A stretch of 55,462 bases of DNA from IMG/VR virus record IMGVR_UViG_3300028388_004387, positions 1 through 55,462 of that record, one strand, 5' to 3'. Source of the DNA: a virus. Both the position numbers and the translations under genes were made by a program. The first letter of the stretch is position 1; every line of letters begins with the position of its first letter. Shown piece by piece: positions 34,648 to 42,492 of the stretch. The notes under the pieces were generated by a model. The model saw only the letters and a list, made by a program, of their open reading frames with translations, was not told the DNA's origin and ran no database searches.

Positions 34648-36125
34648 CGTTACTTTTTGCGCTGTGCTTAGTCGCACTGCAAGGAGCAAGCCAGGCGCAT
34701 ATGATAATCAGAGGTAACAGCACCTTGACGGATTCAATACCGGATAGCGGCGACACGCTCAACCTTAAATGGCCGGATGCTGACACTTTGGTTGGTACTG
34801 CTATTCGTTACATAGCAGCAGATGGCTCGTTTGTTTTTGATAGCGCAGGGCGATACCATGTGCAGTACACTGAAAAGCTAACAACATCCTCTACAAATAC
34901 CGCCTACCCTGTTGAACCTAAAATTGGAATTTGGCATTCAGGCCACCAATATTTTTATGGCAGAAAAACACATTGGATAAGCAAGCAGACAAGCAGCAAT
35001 TCAGCTCAAATAACCAACGCAGCGTTGATTGATGCAGCAATAGGCGATACGGTTAGGATTATAGTCGAACGAGTAGATGCAGTTGTTCAGAACGGGGAAA
35101 AGCCTGTGCGCGCAGCAGAAGAAAGCAGCGTTGTCATTTTCAAATTTCCTAACCATTGGGAATGGGCAAGCTATTTCAAAACATCAGCCCAAGCAATAGG
35201 CACCGGAATCAATGCAATCAACTACATAACCCTTGATTCAACCGCACAGGAAGGTACGCCATTCACTTTAGAGGCAAACGGATATGATGTGACAAGCGGA
35301 ACAGCTAATCATATTCTTGCTTACTTTAGTATGAGCGCAAACGGAACCGGAGCAACTGCGGACTATAACATTCAAACCCGGAACAGATTCGCAGGTAACA
35401 CCAATACATACAGGCCGTGGCTGGACAACAAATATTCAAGTTCGTCAGTGCAAAAATTATCCTTTGGGGCGTCGGGTATTTGGCCGGCATCAGTTAGTGA
35501 AACATTTGCAATGCAAACGGTAAACAGGAATGCGACGTATGGCTCAACAAATATCAATACATACGAACTACAAATGATTGAATTACCGTCTACTTCAGAA
35601 GTATTTCATGTGCGTGGCGGTAGCAACCCACAAAACGGATTGGACCAAGACTTCCTTTGGACACAAGTTTTTGAAATAGATGCGCTAACATACGACCAAC
35701 CAAACGACACATTGATAACCATTGAAAAGGCGGGGACCTATTTGTTTTTTGGTGGTTCACAGATTGGCGGAAGCGGAGGTGCTGCATATACTATACCGCG
35801 ACACCAAATAACTATTGACAATACAGTAGATACACGCTTTGGCAGCTCGGACTTCATTAGGGGTGGCTCAACGCTTGACCACATGACGACACAGTTCTCG
35901 GCGATTGTGCCGGGCATAACAGTAGGCACGGAATTAAGGTACCAAGCCAACCGGCTGGGTGCGTCGGGCGGCGGCAATTCAAACGGTGATGTTTTTCAAG
36001 GTATCAACCTAACCACCATACTTGGCAGCCCAGCAGCGCCTTCAAGCGCCTTAGGTATAAACGGAGTAGACGCTTCCACAGTAAACGGCGTCAATTATAG
36101 TTCATTTATAGGTATATCAAAGTAA
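34623..36125 (+). CDS. secreted protein with two jelly-roll-like domains, receptor-binding candidate
   Basis: 500 residues. A signal peptide (L-A-L-L-F-A-L-C-L-V-A-L-Q-G-A-S-Q-A). Two similar beta-rich halves, each with F-V-F-D-S-A-G-R-Y-H or I-E-K-A-G-T-Y-L-F-F style strands and A-N-type turns, look like C1q/TNF-like jelly rolls. The end contains V-D-A-S-T-V-N-G-V-N-Y, similar to a segment of the head protein at 28667. It overlaps the fibre gene by 25 bases. Probably a fibre tip or receptor-binding protein. Confidence 0.6.
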   Translation: MGYRSNTLALLFALCLVALQGASQAHMIIRGNSTLTDSIPDSGDTLNLKWPDADTLVGTAIRYIAADGSFVFDSAGRYHVQYTEKLTTSSTNTAYPVEPKIGIWHSGHQYFYGRKTHWISKQTSSNSAQITNAALIDAAIGDTVRIIVERVDAVVQNGEKPVRAAEESSVVIFKFPNHWEWASYFKTSAQAIGTGINAINYITLDSTAQEGTPFTLEANGYDVTSGTANHILAYFSMSANGTGATADYNIQTRNRFAGNTNTYRPWLDNKYSSSSVQKLSFGASGIWPASVSETFAMQTVNRNATYGSTNINTYELQMIELPSTSEVFHVRGGSNPQNGLDQDFLWTQVFEIDALTYDQPNDTLITIEKAGTYLFFGGSQIGGSGGAAYTIPRHQITIDNTVDTRFGSSDFIRGGSTLDHMTTQFSAIVPGITVGTELRYQANRLGASGGGNSNGDVFQGINLTTILGSPAAPSSALGINGVDASTVNGVNYSSFIGISK

Positions 36126-36130
36126 AAGAT

Positions 36131-36505
36131 ATGAAACACTTGTTGCTCTTTTTTATGCTTGCTTGTGCAGTAGCTTGCAAGCCAGCAAGCGAATCGCTCC
36201 AGCTCGATACAGTGCAGCCAGCCTTGCAAAGCGCACCTGCTTACAGTATTGGGCAGCTTGTAGAGATGAGGACGTACAGCGAGGCAAGAGGGCAAAAGGT
36301 TGCAGACGCAGACGGTAATGTAAGCTTTGGCGGGCTGGTTTTCAACATAGATATGATTCAGTATGCAGGCGATACAATGCGCGTGTCAAACGTCATTACA
36401 GAAATGCCGGGCCTAGACCCTTTGCTTTTGCCTTTGTACGAAATGGAAACGGATAACCAGGAGTGGCTTTGGCCTGAGGTTTTTATCAAAAAGAAAGCCA
36501 GGTAA
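36131..36505 (+). CDS. small lipoprotein
   Basis: A 124-residue protein with a lipoprotein signal: M-K-H-L-L-L-F-F-M-L-A-C-A-V-A-C-K; the Cys in A-V-A-C (residue 16) is the likely lipidated one. The mature part is soluble with several M-E-T and L-P residues. In a lysis neighbourhood it could be an outer-membrane spanin; it might also be an exclusion lipoprotein. Confidence 0.65.
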   Translation: MKHLLLFFMLACAVACKPASESLQLDTVQPALQSAPAYSIGQLVEMRTYSEARGQKVADADGNVSFGGLVFNIDMIQYAGDTMRVSNVITEMPGLDPLLLPLYEMETDNQEWLWPEVFIKKKAR

Positions 36506-36529
36506 ATTTATTAGGGAAGCAGCAGAATT

Positions 36530-36552
36530 GCTTTTCCGTAAAAGCGGTTTTT
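36530..36552 (+). terminator. rho-independent terminator
   Basis: GCTTTT and AAAAGC form a 6-bp stem with a CCGT loop, followed by GGTTTTT. It ends the fibre-lipoprotein operon. Confidence 0.7.
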
Positions 36553-36566
36553 AATTAAATTGCAGC

Positions 36567-36836
36567 ATGGACATAATGCAGCTGATTAAACTGGTGAATG
36601 ATTACGGCACACTGCCCGTCTTGGTGTTTGTGTGCTATATTTGTTATAAGATGTTCGTCAGCGAAAGAGCAAAAGCAGACAAGTGCGCAGAAAGAAGATT
36701 TGAGGACATCAAAGAACACACGGACGACACTAAGGCTTTACTGCAAACAACTCTTAAAGCTATCGGCGAAATGCAGCAAGCAAGCAAGCAGGTAGCTGAA
36801 GCGTGCAAAGAGATTAAAGACATTCTGACAAAATGA
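36567..36836 (+). CDS. small membrane protein with coiled coil (spanin/holin candidate)
   Basis: An 89-residue protein with one membrane helix (about 13-30: Y-G-T-L-P-V-L-V-F-V-C-Y-I-C-Y) and a periplasmic or cytoplasmic coiled coil from 35 to 88. This is the plan of inner-membrane spanins and of some small holins. Its end overlaps the cupin gene by 4 bases. Confidence 0.6.
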   Translation: MDIMQLIKLVNDYGTLPVLVFVCYICYKMFVSERAKADKCAERRFEDIKEHTDDTKALLQTTLKAIGEMQQASKQVAEACKEIKDILTK

Positions 36837-37201
36837 TTAGAGCGATTTTAAGTCACTTACGGAACGACTATGCTACAGAAATCACGTGGGAAGAAATGCT
36901 AAGCATTAGCAGAACAGAATGGACACAGGTAAGTGAAGGATGCAAGGGCATACGAGTAAGAATGCCCGCTCCAAAAATTATGAGCTTTATCATTAAAATG
37001 GAACCGGGCTCGCATATACCCAATCATTGGCACGAAAAAGTGAAAGAATATTTTACGCTGCTGGAAGGAGATTGCTTTAGCAATATTTACCGGGACATGG
37101 AGACAGGTACTGCATACAAAGTGCATCCAGGTGTAGAGCATAACTTTAGCACAGAAAACGGGTGCTTGCTGCAAATGACTGCGGTACGGGTAGGGAAATA
37201 G
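36833..37201 (+). CDS. small cupin-domain protein
   Basis: A 122-residue protein with the cupin metal motif: P-N-H-W-H (His65, His67), E72 in K-E-Y-F-T-L-L-E-G and His103 in H-P-G-V-E-H. It forms a single beta-barrel likely to bind a metal ion. Its reaction is unknown. Position between two small membrane proteins of the lysis region is odd and suggests a role in lysis timing or wall sugar modification, but this is guesswork. Confidence 0.7.
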   Translation: MIRAILSHLRNDYATEITWEEMLSISRTEWTQVSEGCKGIRVRMPAPKIMSFIIKMEPGSHIPNHWHEKVKEYFTLLEGDCFSNIYRDMETGTAYKVHPGVEHNFSTENGCLLQMTAVRVGK

Positions 37202-37232
37202 TTGTAGAACACCATGTAAGCCGCTATATTTA
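37202..37232 (+). promoter_or_regulatory. promoter before the membrane protein at 37258
   Basis: TTG 37202-37204, 20 bases, TATATTTA 37225-37232. Spacing and box match the cassette promoters, but the AAAG-N7-CTTT inverted repeat is absent, so it may be controlled differently. Confidence 0.6.
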
Positions 37233-37257
37233 ACGTCAATCAAAATCATAAAGCTTT

Positions 37258-37743
37258 ATGGAAACCCTAATGAAAATTATCGTACGAACGTTTTTCATGT
37301 TCTACGGAGACAAGCTGAAAGGCGACCGTACTGCGCTTGTAGGAGTGCTGACGGGTATTTTGGCGCTTTGGACAATGATACAAGGCGAGGGACTTTTTCA
37401 AGCGCTGTGCGACTTGGCTGCAAAGATTCCCTTCTTTAGCAAGTTCTGCGACATTGAGTCCACCGTCTATTACAGCATTATGCTGGCGCTGGTAGCAGGC
37501 GTAACAACTGCGCTGAAGTATCTGGACACAAACGAAATGGGCAAGCAGAGGATGATGTCAAGCGGATACACAGAGGGCAATTTTGCTCGGCTCGAAATTT
37601 ATGCCATTGCAGCAGCGCTTATTGTAGTGGCAGCAGTAGTAGTAGGTATATGGAAGATGGGCTTTGCTGCGCTGCTGTTTGGCCTCATTCCTATTTGGCT
37701 ATTGACAAACATATTGGGAGCGATTAAAGCCGCTACCAAGTAA
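37258..37743 (+). CDS. polytopic membrane protein, holin candidate
   Basis: A 161-residue protein with about four membrane segments: 25-42, 68-85, 112-130 and 135-155 (A-A-L-I-V-V-A-A-V-V-V-G-I-W near 115). It contains K-G-D-R-T-A-L-V-G-V-L-T-G-I, which looks like a Bacteroidota phage holin start. It is followed by a strong terminator and has its own promoter, suiting a timed lysis gene. The endolysin at 47845 lies in another operon. Confidence 0.55.
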   Translation: METLMKIIVRTFFMFYGDKLKGDRTALVGVLTGILALWTMIQGEGLFQALCDLAAKIPFFSKFCDIESTVYYSIMLALVAGVTTALKYLDTNEMGKQRMMSSGYTEGNFARLEIYAIAAALIVVAAVVVGIWKMGFAALLFGLIPIWLLTNILGAIKAATK

Positions 37744-37773
37744 GAAGCTTCATTTCGCATCGTTTGCTTTTAG

Positions 37774-37803
37774 GTGGGTGTCGCATAGGCGCCCACTTTT
37801 TTT
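37774..37803 (+). terminator. strong rho-independent terminator
   Basis: GTGGGTGTC pairs with GGCGCCCAC (9 bp, two G-T pairs) followed by seven T. Confidence 0.9.
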
Positions 37804-37820
37804 GTGACTTTTTTGCAGAA

Positions 37821-37860
37821 AACTTGCACAGTAAAGTAAAGCACTTTATATTTGTAATGC
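37821..37860 (+). promoter_or_regulatory. cassette promoter P4
   Basis: TTG 37824-37826, 20 bases, TATATTTG 37847-37854, with AAAG-N7-CTTT. Initial transcribed bases GTAATGCAATAACGCACAA match those of P1. It is the most likely source of transcription for the recombination and deazaguanine genes downstream, if the hairpins at 38093-38242 are passed. Confidence 0.85.
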
Positions 37861-37889
37861 AATAACGCACAAGCAACAAACAAACGCAA

Positions 37890-38087
37890 ATGACAACTTC
37901 AATCTTAAACTCGCAGTACCAATCTTACCTTTCATTCCAGCAACGCCTTAAAGAAAATGACTTCCCTTACGACCAGCCGCTCCTTACCAAGGAGGAGTTT
38001 ATCAAAAAGGAGAAAGCAAAAATGGAGAGGTTGCTTAAAGAGGAGGCAGCTCACCAGCGCAGGATAAGGTCTTTAGAACGAAGGTAG
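37890..38087 (+). CDS. small basic helical protein, cassette gene
   Basis: A 65-residue protein, with helix-rich K-E-E-F-I-K-K-E-K-A-K-M-E-R-L and an Arg-rich end. No family recognised. The leader is A/C-rich but ends AAACGCAAATG, not the common AAACGTCATG. Confidence 0.65.
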   Translation: MTTSILNSQYQSYLSFQQRLKENDFPYDQPLLTKEEFIKKEKAKMERLLKEEAAHQRRIRSLERR

Positions 38088-38092
38088 CCGAA

Positions 38093-38130
38093 ACCTCCTC
38101 CGGGAGGTCTGCTGGAAATAACCTACCAGC
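38093..38130 (+). terminator. two tandem hairpins
   Basis: ACCTCC/GGAGGT with a TCCG loop, then GCTGG/CCAGC with a 10-base loop. Layout resembles the pair at 7317-7357, and again no T-run follows. Confidence 0.45.
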
Positions 38131-38150
38131 ACTGACGAGGCAGGTTCCTT

Positions 38151-38249
38151 ATGAAGCAATACAAACAAGACATTTTAGAAACTAAACTACACACCGCCCG
38201 GGAGTCCTACCACTCTCTCAACACCCTTATAAGCTCCCGGGCACTTTAA
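38151..38249 (+). CDS. possible 32-residue peptide overlapping a hairpin
   Basis: ATG at 38151 to TAA at 38247-38249. The reading frame runs through both arms of the GCCCGGGAG/CTCCCGGGC stem and stops 13 bases before recT. It could act as a leader peptide whose translation opens the hairpin. Coding potential is uncertain. Confidence 0.35.
   Translation: MKQYKQDILETKLHTARESYHSLNTLISSRAL
38196..38242 (+). terminator. long-loop hairpin before recT
   Basis: GCCCGGGAG and CTCCCGGGC form a perfect 9-bp stem with a 29-base loop, then ACTTTAAAA. It may attenuate entry into the recombination operon. Confidence 0.5.
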
Positions 38250-38262
38250 AATCAAATGCAAT

Positions 38263-39228
38263 ATGGCACAAGAAAAACAGCCGAAAAAAAGTTTTGTGGA
38301 GCGCATGCGCGACAACGTATTAAAGCCCCTGCAAGAGCTCGGGATGGAAAAGGCGCAAGCGGAGGCAGAAATACAATGGGCAGCAGAGCAGATTCTTAGC
38401 TCGGAGCAGCTTTTAAAGTGTTCAGCAAATAGCCTTTTCAATGCTGTGCTGGATACTGCACGAATGGGACTATCTCTTAACCCTTCTCGCGCTGAAGCTT
38501 ACTTAACCACAAAGTGGGATAAGGTGTCTAAATCGGCTAAGGCATATTTAGAGCCAAGCTACCGAGGCTTGACTTTGTTAGCTGCGCAATCTTGCGGAGC
38601 CAAGTACAGCATTGCTCATGTAGTGTACAGCGACGACGATTTTGTTATGCCCAATCTGCTTGACCCAAAAAGCGTTGCGGTTCATAAGCCAAGCTTAAAA
38701 AAGAGCGGAGAGCCTATAGGCGCTTATTCGCAGTTCGTTCTACCTGACGGTACTGCGCTGTTTGAGTACATGACGATTGACGAGATTAAGGAGGTGCGTA
38801 GTGCAAGCCAAGGGTGGCAGGCATTTGAGAAAAAGAAAATACAAGCAACGCCCTGGCACAATTGGTTTGGAGAAATGGCGCGCAAGACAGTAGTAAGGAG
38901 GCATATCAAATACCTACCTAAGTACGAGAACACGAAGTACGAAAAGCTGATGGCTGCTGCAAGCGCGATAGATAGCCAATACGAGTTTGAAAACACTCCG
39001 GTGGTAGTAGCAGCGGATGAGCAGGAGAACGTGCGAGAGAACGCGCGAGAAACGCTTGTGAAGCAAATTACCGAGGGCTTAAGCAAGTGCAGCAAAGAAA
39101 CACAGCAAGAGCTGAAGGAGCTGCTAAGAGAGAAAAAGGCAGCAGGAGAAATCACCTTGCAGCTACTTGAGGCAGTGGCGAAGCAAATAGAGGAAGAAAT
39201 TGCAGAATCAACAAGCACGGAGCAGTGA
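38263..39228 (+). CDS. recT: RecT-family single-strand annealing protein
   Basis: 321 residues. The RecT core is visible: C-S-A-N-S-L-F-N-A-V-L-D-T-A-R-M-G-L, Y-L-E-P-S-Y-R-G-L-T, then E-Y-M-T-I-D-E-I-K and P-W-H-N-W-F-G-E-M-A-R-K-T-V-V-R-R-H. The C-terminal 80 residues are charged and variable, as usual. It anneals complementary strands during recombination-dependent replication and works with the exonuclease encoded next, whose start it overlaps by 4 bases. Confidence 0.9.
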   Translation: MAQEKQPKKSFVERMRDNVLKPLQELGMEKAQAEAEIQWAAEQILSSEQLLKCSANSLFNAVLDTARMGLSLNPSRAEAYLTTKWDKVSKSAKAYLEPSYRGLTLLAAQSCGAKYSIAHVVYSDDDFVMPNLLDPKSVAVHKPSLKKSGEPIGAYSQFVLPDGTALFEYMTIDEIKEVRSASQGWQAFEKKKIQATPWHNWFGEMARKTVVRRHIKYLPKYENTKYEKLMAAASAIDSQYEFENTPVVVAADEQENVRENARETLVKQITEGLSKCSKETQQELKELLREKKAAGEITLQLLEAVAKQIEEEIAESTSTEQ

Positions 39229-39863
39229 AAATCTACGACAACATAGTGCAGGGCACTCCCGAGTGGGACGACATTAGGTGCGGCAAAATCACGGGCTCAA
39301 AAATGAATACTCTAATGCAAAAAGGCGGAGTAGGAGATGACTGGGGAGCGGGAGCTGTGACATACGCCTATGAGCTGGCGGCAGAAAGAATGCTGCTGCG
39401 CAACGAAGAGCCTAAGTTTAACCTGCCGCAATTCCAGCGAGGACATGAGGAGGAGGTGCTGGTGAAAAAGAAGCTGCTTGAGGAGTATTGGGAGCCTATA
39501 CAGGAAGTGGGTTTTATACAGCTTAACGACTACTTTGGCGTGAGCCCTGACGGTATTGTTGGCGGGGAAATATTGCTGGAGTGTAAAAGCATAGAAAGCC
39601 CAAGCAAGTTTCTTCGGTTTGTAGACGAGGAGAAAATACCTAACGACCATTACGCGCAAATGCAGGCGGGTATGTATGCAGGCAACTTTCAGTCTGCGTG
39701 GTACGTGCAGTACAACGGAGCCATGAGGAGCTTTCACCGCGTGATAGTTGCGCGAGATGAAACGTTCGTACAAGACATGGCTGTACGTATTGCAAATTTC
39801 AATCAGTACGTTGACAAGCTTAAAATGGAGCTACATGAAAAGGTACGTCAGGGGAATTTTTAG
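39225..39863 (+). CDS. YqaJ/lambda-type exonuclease
   Basis: 212 residues. Motifs of the YqaJ viral recombinase family: Q-G-T-P-E-W-D-D-I-R-C-G-K-I-T-G-S near the start, then G-V-S-P-D-G-I-V, L-E-C-K-S-I-E (the E-x-K of the nuclease core), and Q-M-Q-A-G-M-Y. It degrades one strand from DNA ends so that the RecT protein can load on the other. Together they form a two-gene recombination module. Confidence 0.88.
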   Translation: MKIYDNIVQGTPEWDDIRCGKITGSKMNTLMQKGGVGDDWGAGAVTYAYELAAERMLLRNEEPKFNLPQFQRGHEEEVLVKKKLLEEYWEPIQEVGFIQLNDYFGVSPDGIVGGEILLECKSIESPSKFLRFVDEEKIPNDHYAQMQAGMYAGNFQSAWYVQYNGAMRSFHRVIVARDETFVQDMAVRIANFNQYVDKLKMELHEKVRQGNF

Positions 39864-40311
39864 TGGAGGGCAAATGCGCTTTGATTTTATGCAGCTTACA
39901 CAGCAGGCTGAATCATTGCTAAAGGAAGGAGAGGAGTTTCTTTTAAGTATTGAAAAAGCAAAGCGATGGAAGACGCTTAAACAGTTGCGAGCGTTCCACG
40001 GGCCTGTATGCGAGCAGGTGCAAAGGTACTGGCGAGATGAACATGGAGAGTGGAAGTCGCTTGATAGGGTTAAAGAGGAGCTGAAGGATGAGTTCCTGGT
40101 TAAGAAAAAGCAATACTATGACGATGGTAGTCCTGTTTTGCTTAAGCTTCCGCACCCGAGTCATAAGAATGCAGTATATTTATGGCACCTTGAACAAACG
40201 CCCTCCCTTAAGGATTTGAGCATTGAGGAAATGACTGATTTTATTGAGCAAATAATTAACCACTACTGGCACGAAAAAGGCTGGCAAATAACGATTGAAG
40301 ATGAGCTATAA
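39835..40311 (+). CDS. NinB-like recombination protein
   Basis: About 158 residues from the ATG at 39835, overlapping the exonuclease by 29 bases. An initial strand with G-x-x-x-x-G-x-M-R-F-D and the later R-A-F-H-G-P-V-C-E-Q-V, K-E-E-L-K-D-E-F-L pattern fits NinB/Orf-type proteins, which help single-strand-binding protein turnover and strand annealing. A start at 39874 after GGAGGG is also possible. The family assignment is by pattern. Confidence 0.5.
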   Translation: MKRYVRGIFSGGQMRFDFMQLTQQAESLLKEGEEFLLSIEKAKRWKTLKQLRAFHGPVCEQVQRYWRDEHGEWKSLDRVKEELKDEFLVKKKQYYDDGSPVLLKLPHPSHKNAVYLWHLEQTPSLKDLSIEEMTDFIEQIINHYWHEKGWQITIEDEL

Positions 40312-40567
40312 AAAAGTAGAACAAGCATGCAAAGAAATGTTCCAAAGCAAAGCCTACGACGAGCTTGCTTACGGCACGCAAGGAGTCGCATGGGCGACGT
40401 TTAGACGGACGTGGCAAAACGGCAAGATGGGGCTTCAAAGTATGATTACAACGCTGCGGAAGTTCCATGGCGAAAAGAATGTACAAGTATATGTCAAGCT
40501 TAAAAAGAGAACGCGCAGAGCTGCTCCTAAGCGAGTGGAAGCTATGGACAGTCGTGCTGAAGGATAG
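40301..40567 (+). CDS. small basic protein
   Basis: An 88-residue protein from the ATG at 40301, overlapping the NinB-like stop. Contains T-F-R-R-T-W-Q-N-G-K-M-G and a very basic end (K-K-R-T-R-R-A-A-P-K-R). Could bind nucleic acid. Its last 77-100 bases overlap the next frame, so one boundary is uncertain. Confidence 0.55.
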   Translation: MSYKKVEQACKEMFQSKAYDELAYGTQGVAWATFRRTWQNGKMGLQSMITTLRKFHGEKNVQVYVKLKKRTRRAAPKRVEAMDSRAEG

Positions 40568-40805
40568 CTTCGAGCTTGACGGAGTTAAGTATGCAGCATT
40601 TCACGGAGAGTGTAGACTGGAGGATAGGGGCGGCAAGTGCTTTCTAATAGTAAAGGGAAGCGTAGGAGAGCTGGTGGTTGCTTTGAGCAATGTTGCAGAC
40701 ATGAAGTTTGGCAGCAATAAAACGTCAAAAGCAAACGTCTTAAACCTGTGCAGCACACAGGACAATCAAAACAATAAACCACAAAAAACCAATGACAACG
40801 ACTGA
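40491..40805 (+). CDS. hypothetical protein before queE
   Basis: About 104 residues from the ATG at 40491; ATGs at 40467 and 40479 are also in frame. W-K-L-W-T-V-V-L-K-D and I-V-K-G-S-V-G-E-L-V-V-A-L are beta-like, and the last 30 residues are Asn/Lys-rich. The stop overlaps the start of queE by 14 bases, so it is part of the modification operon. No family recognised. Confidence 0.5.
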   Translation: MSSLKRERAELLLSEWKLWTVVLKDSFELDGVKYAAFHGECRLEDRGGKCFLIVKGSVGELVVALSNVADMKFGSNKTSKANVLNLCSTQDNQNNKPQKTNDND

Positions 40806-41595
40806 AATTTTAGGAAAAGAAAAAGCACCTATCAGCGAGTATTTTTACAGCTTGCAAGGCGAGGGGAGGTACACAGGATACCCAGCATTTTTTGTTCGGT
40901 ACCGCGGGTGTAACCTACTGTGCGGAAGGGACATGAAAACAGATAGCGAGCACCCAGACGCTGAATGGGAGTGCGACACCATTGACGTATGGCGCAAGGG
41001 CAAGATGATGACGAACAAGGAGCTGGTAGACAAAATGAACGAGGAATTTCAGTTCATTGACAGGTTGTTTAACCAGGACGCGCACCTTATCCTAACAGGC
41101 GGAGAGCCGCTTTTGCACATGCGCAGGCTGGAGTGTTTCATAGAGTATGTAGACGGCTTATTGGCAGACGAATCGTTCCCACACTTTCACACGCCTTTCG
41201 TGGAAATAGAAACCAACGGCACAATCACTCCAACAGAGTATTTGCTTAGGCGTGTAAACCAGTGGAACGTCAGCGTCAAGCTGCATAACAGCGGCCAGCC
41301 TTTAGATATGCGAGTGATAGACGATGCCTTAGAAACATTTGCACAAGCGTCAAGGGTTGCAGGTTCAGTAGATTTAAAGCCCGTCATAACACATCCAAAC
41401 GACATTTTCCAGGTGCAAGAAATTGTTGAGAAATACGGCTGGAGCGAAAGCAATGTCGTTCTAATGCCAGGAGGCAGCACGCAGCAGCAGCTTGACGAGA
41501 ACAGCAAGTTGGTTGCAGAGCAGTGCAAGGCGTTTGGGTACAGGATGAGCAGCAGATTACAAGTTATAATCTGGAATGAAGTAACCGGAGTTTAA
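40792..41595 (+). CDS. queE: QueE, 7-carboxy-7-deazaguanine synthase
   Basis: 267 residues, radical SAM. Motifs: Y-S-L-Q-G-E-G-R-Y near residue 19, then the iron-sulfur cysteines C40, C44 and C61, where the last two are separated by 16 residues (a long insertion seen in many phage QueE proteins rather than C-x-x-C). The SAM-binding G-G-E-P-L-L is at 103-108 and E-T-N-G at 140-143. It turns 6-carboxytetrahydropterin into CDG, the third step of preQ0 synthesis. It opens the deazaguanine genes. Confidence 0.9.
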   Translation: MTTTEILGKEKAPISEYFYSLQGEGRYTGYPAFFVRYRGCNLLCGRDMKTDSEHPDAEWECDTIDVWRKGKMMTNKELVDKMNEEFQFIDRLFNQDAHLILTGGEPLLHMRRLECFIEYVDGLLADESFPHFHTPFVEIETNGTITPTEYLLRRVNQWNVSVKLHNSGQPLDMRVIDDALETFAQASRVAGSVDLKPVITHPNDIFQVQEIVEKYGWSESNVVLMPGGSTQQQLDENSKLVAEQCKAFGYRMSSRLQVIIWNEVTGV

Positions 41596-41641
41596 ATAGG
41601 AAAATCAAGTAGTAAACTTTATCTTAGCACAAACAGGAAAT

Positions 41642-42490
41642 ATGGATAAGACAAAATTAAGTTGGAACGACGTCGCCAGGATGGCTGACAACCTTAAAGC
41701 AGTGATTGCTCAAAAGGTACCTCGCCCTAAAGTGTACCCGGTACCGCGAGGAGGTATCTATGCTGCATTGCTGCTCGGGTTCGAAATAGTAGACAGCCCA
41801 GACAAAGCCAATGTCATAGTAGACGACTTGATTGATAGCGGCAGCACTAAAGCACAGCATGAAGTGCTTTACCCAGACAAACCTTTCTACGCTTTATTAA
41901 CAAAAGCACACGACGACCTATGGATAGAGTTTCCATGGGAGCGCAACCAGCGCAATCCGCACGAGAGCGTCACAGACAATGTATCGCGAATACTGCAATA
42001 CCTGGGAGAAGATGTAAGCAGAGAAGGGTTGCTTGAAACGCCAAAGCGATACATAAAAGCCATGGAGGAGTTCTTAAGCCCTCCGGAGTTCAACATGACA
42101 ACTTTCCAAGCAGACAGCCAGGACATGATAATTGTCGATAATATCACATTTGAAAGCATGTGTGAGCACCACTTGTTCCCTTTCCATGGAGTAGGCCATA
42201 TTGGATACATACCCACAGACAAGATGGTCGGCATAAGCAAGATTCCTCGCACGCTGGAGCTGTTTAGCAGACGACTGCAAAACCAAGAGCGGATAGGCTC
42301 TCAAGTTGCAGACCACCTAATGCACCACCTGCAACCAAAGGGCGTTATTGTCATTTTAGAGGCTGCTCATATGTGCATGTGCATGAGGGGAGTGAGGAAG
42401 CCTGGCGCAATGACTAAGACAAGCGCTTTGCGAGGCTTGTTTTGCACTGACAGCGATTTACGAAATGAGTTTTTACAGCTAATCAAATAA
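41642..42490 (+). CDS. folE: phosphoribosyltransferase-GTP cyclohydrolase I fusion
   Basis: 282 residues. The first 95 form a PRTase-like domain with the PRPP loop V-I-V-D-D-L-I-D-S-G-S-T (58-69) and P-R-G-G near 35-38. The rest is FolE: C174-E-H-H, F-H-G-V-G-H, and H243-M-C-M-C-M-R-G-V with the zinc Cys. FolE makes dihydroneopterin triphosphate from GTP, the first step towards preQ0. The PRTase part may salvage guanine to feed GTP, or may be regulatory. The order PRTase then FolE in one chain is unusual. Confidence 0.88.
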   Translation: MDKTKLSWNDVARMADNLKAVIAQKVPRPKVYPVPRGGIYAALLLGFEIVDSPDKANVIVDDLIDSGSTKAQHEVLYPDKPFYALLTKAHDDLWIEFPWERNQRNPHESVTDNVSRILQYLGEDVSREGLLETPKRYIKAMEEFLSPPEFNMTTFQADSQDMIIVDNITFESMCEHHLFPFHGVGHIGYIPTDKMVGISKIPRTLELFSRRLQNQERIGSQVADHLMHHLQPKGVIVILEAAHMCMCMRGVRKPGAMTKTSALRGLFCTDSDLRNEFLQLIK

Positions 42491-42492
42491 GC

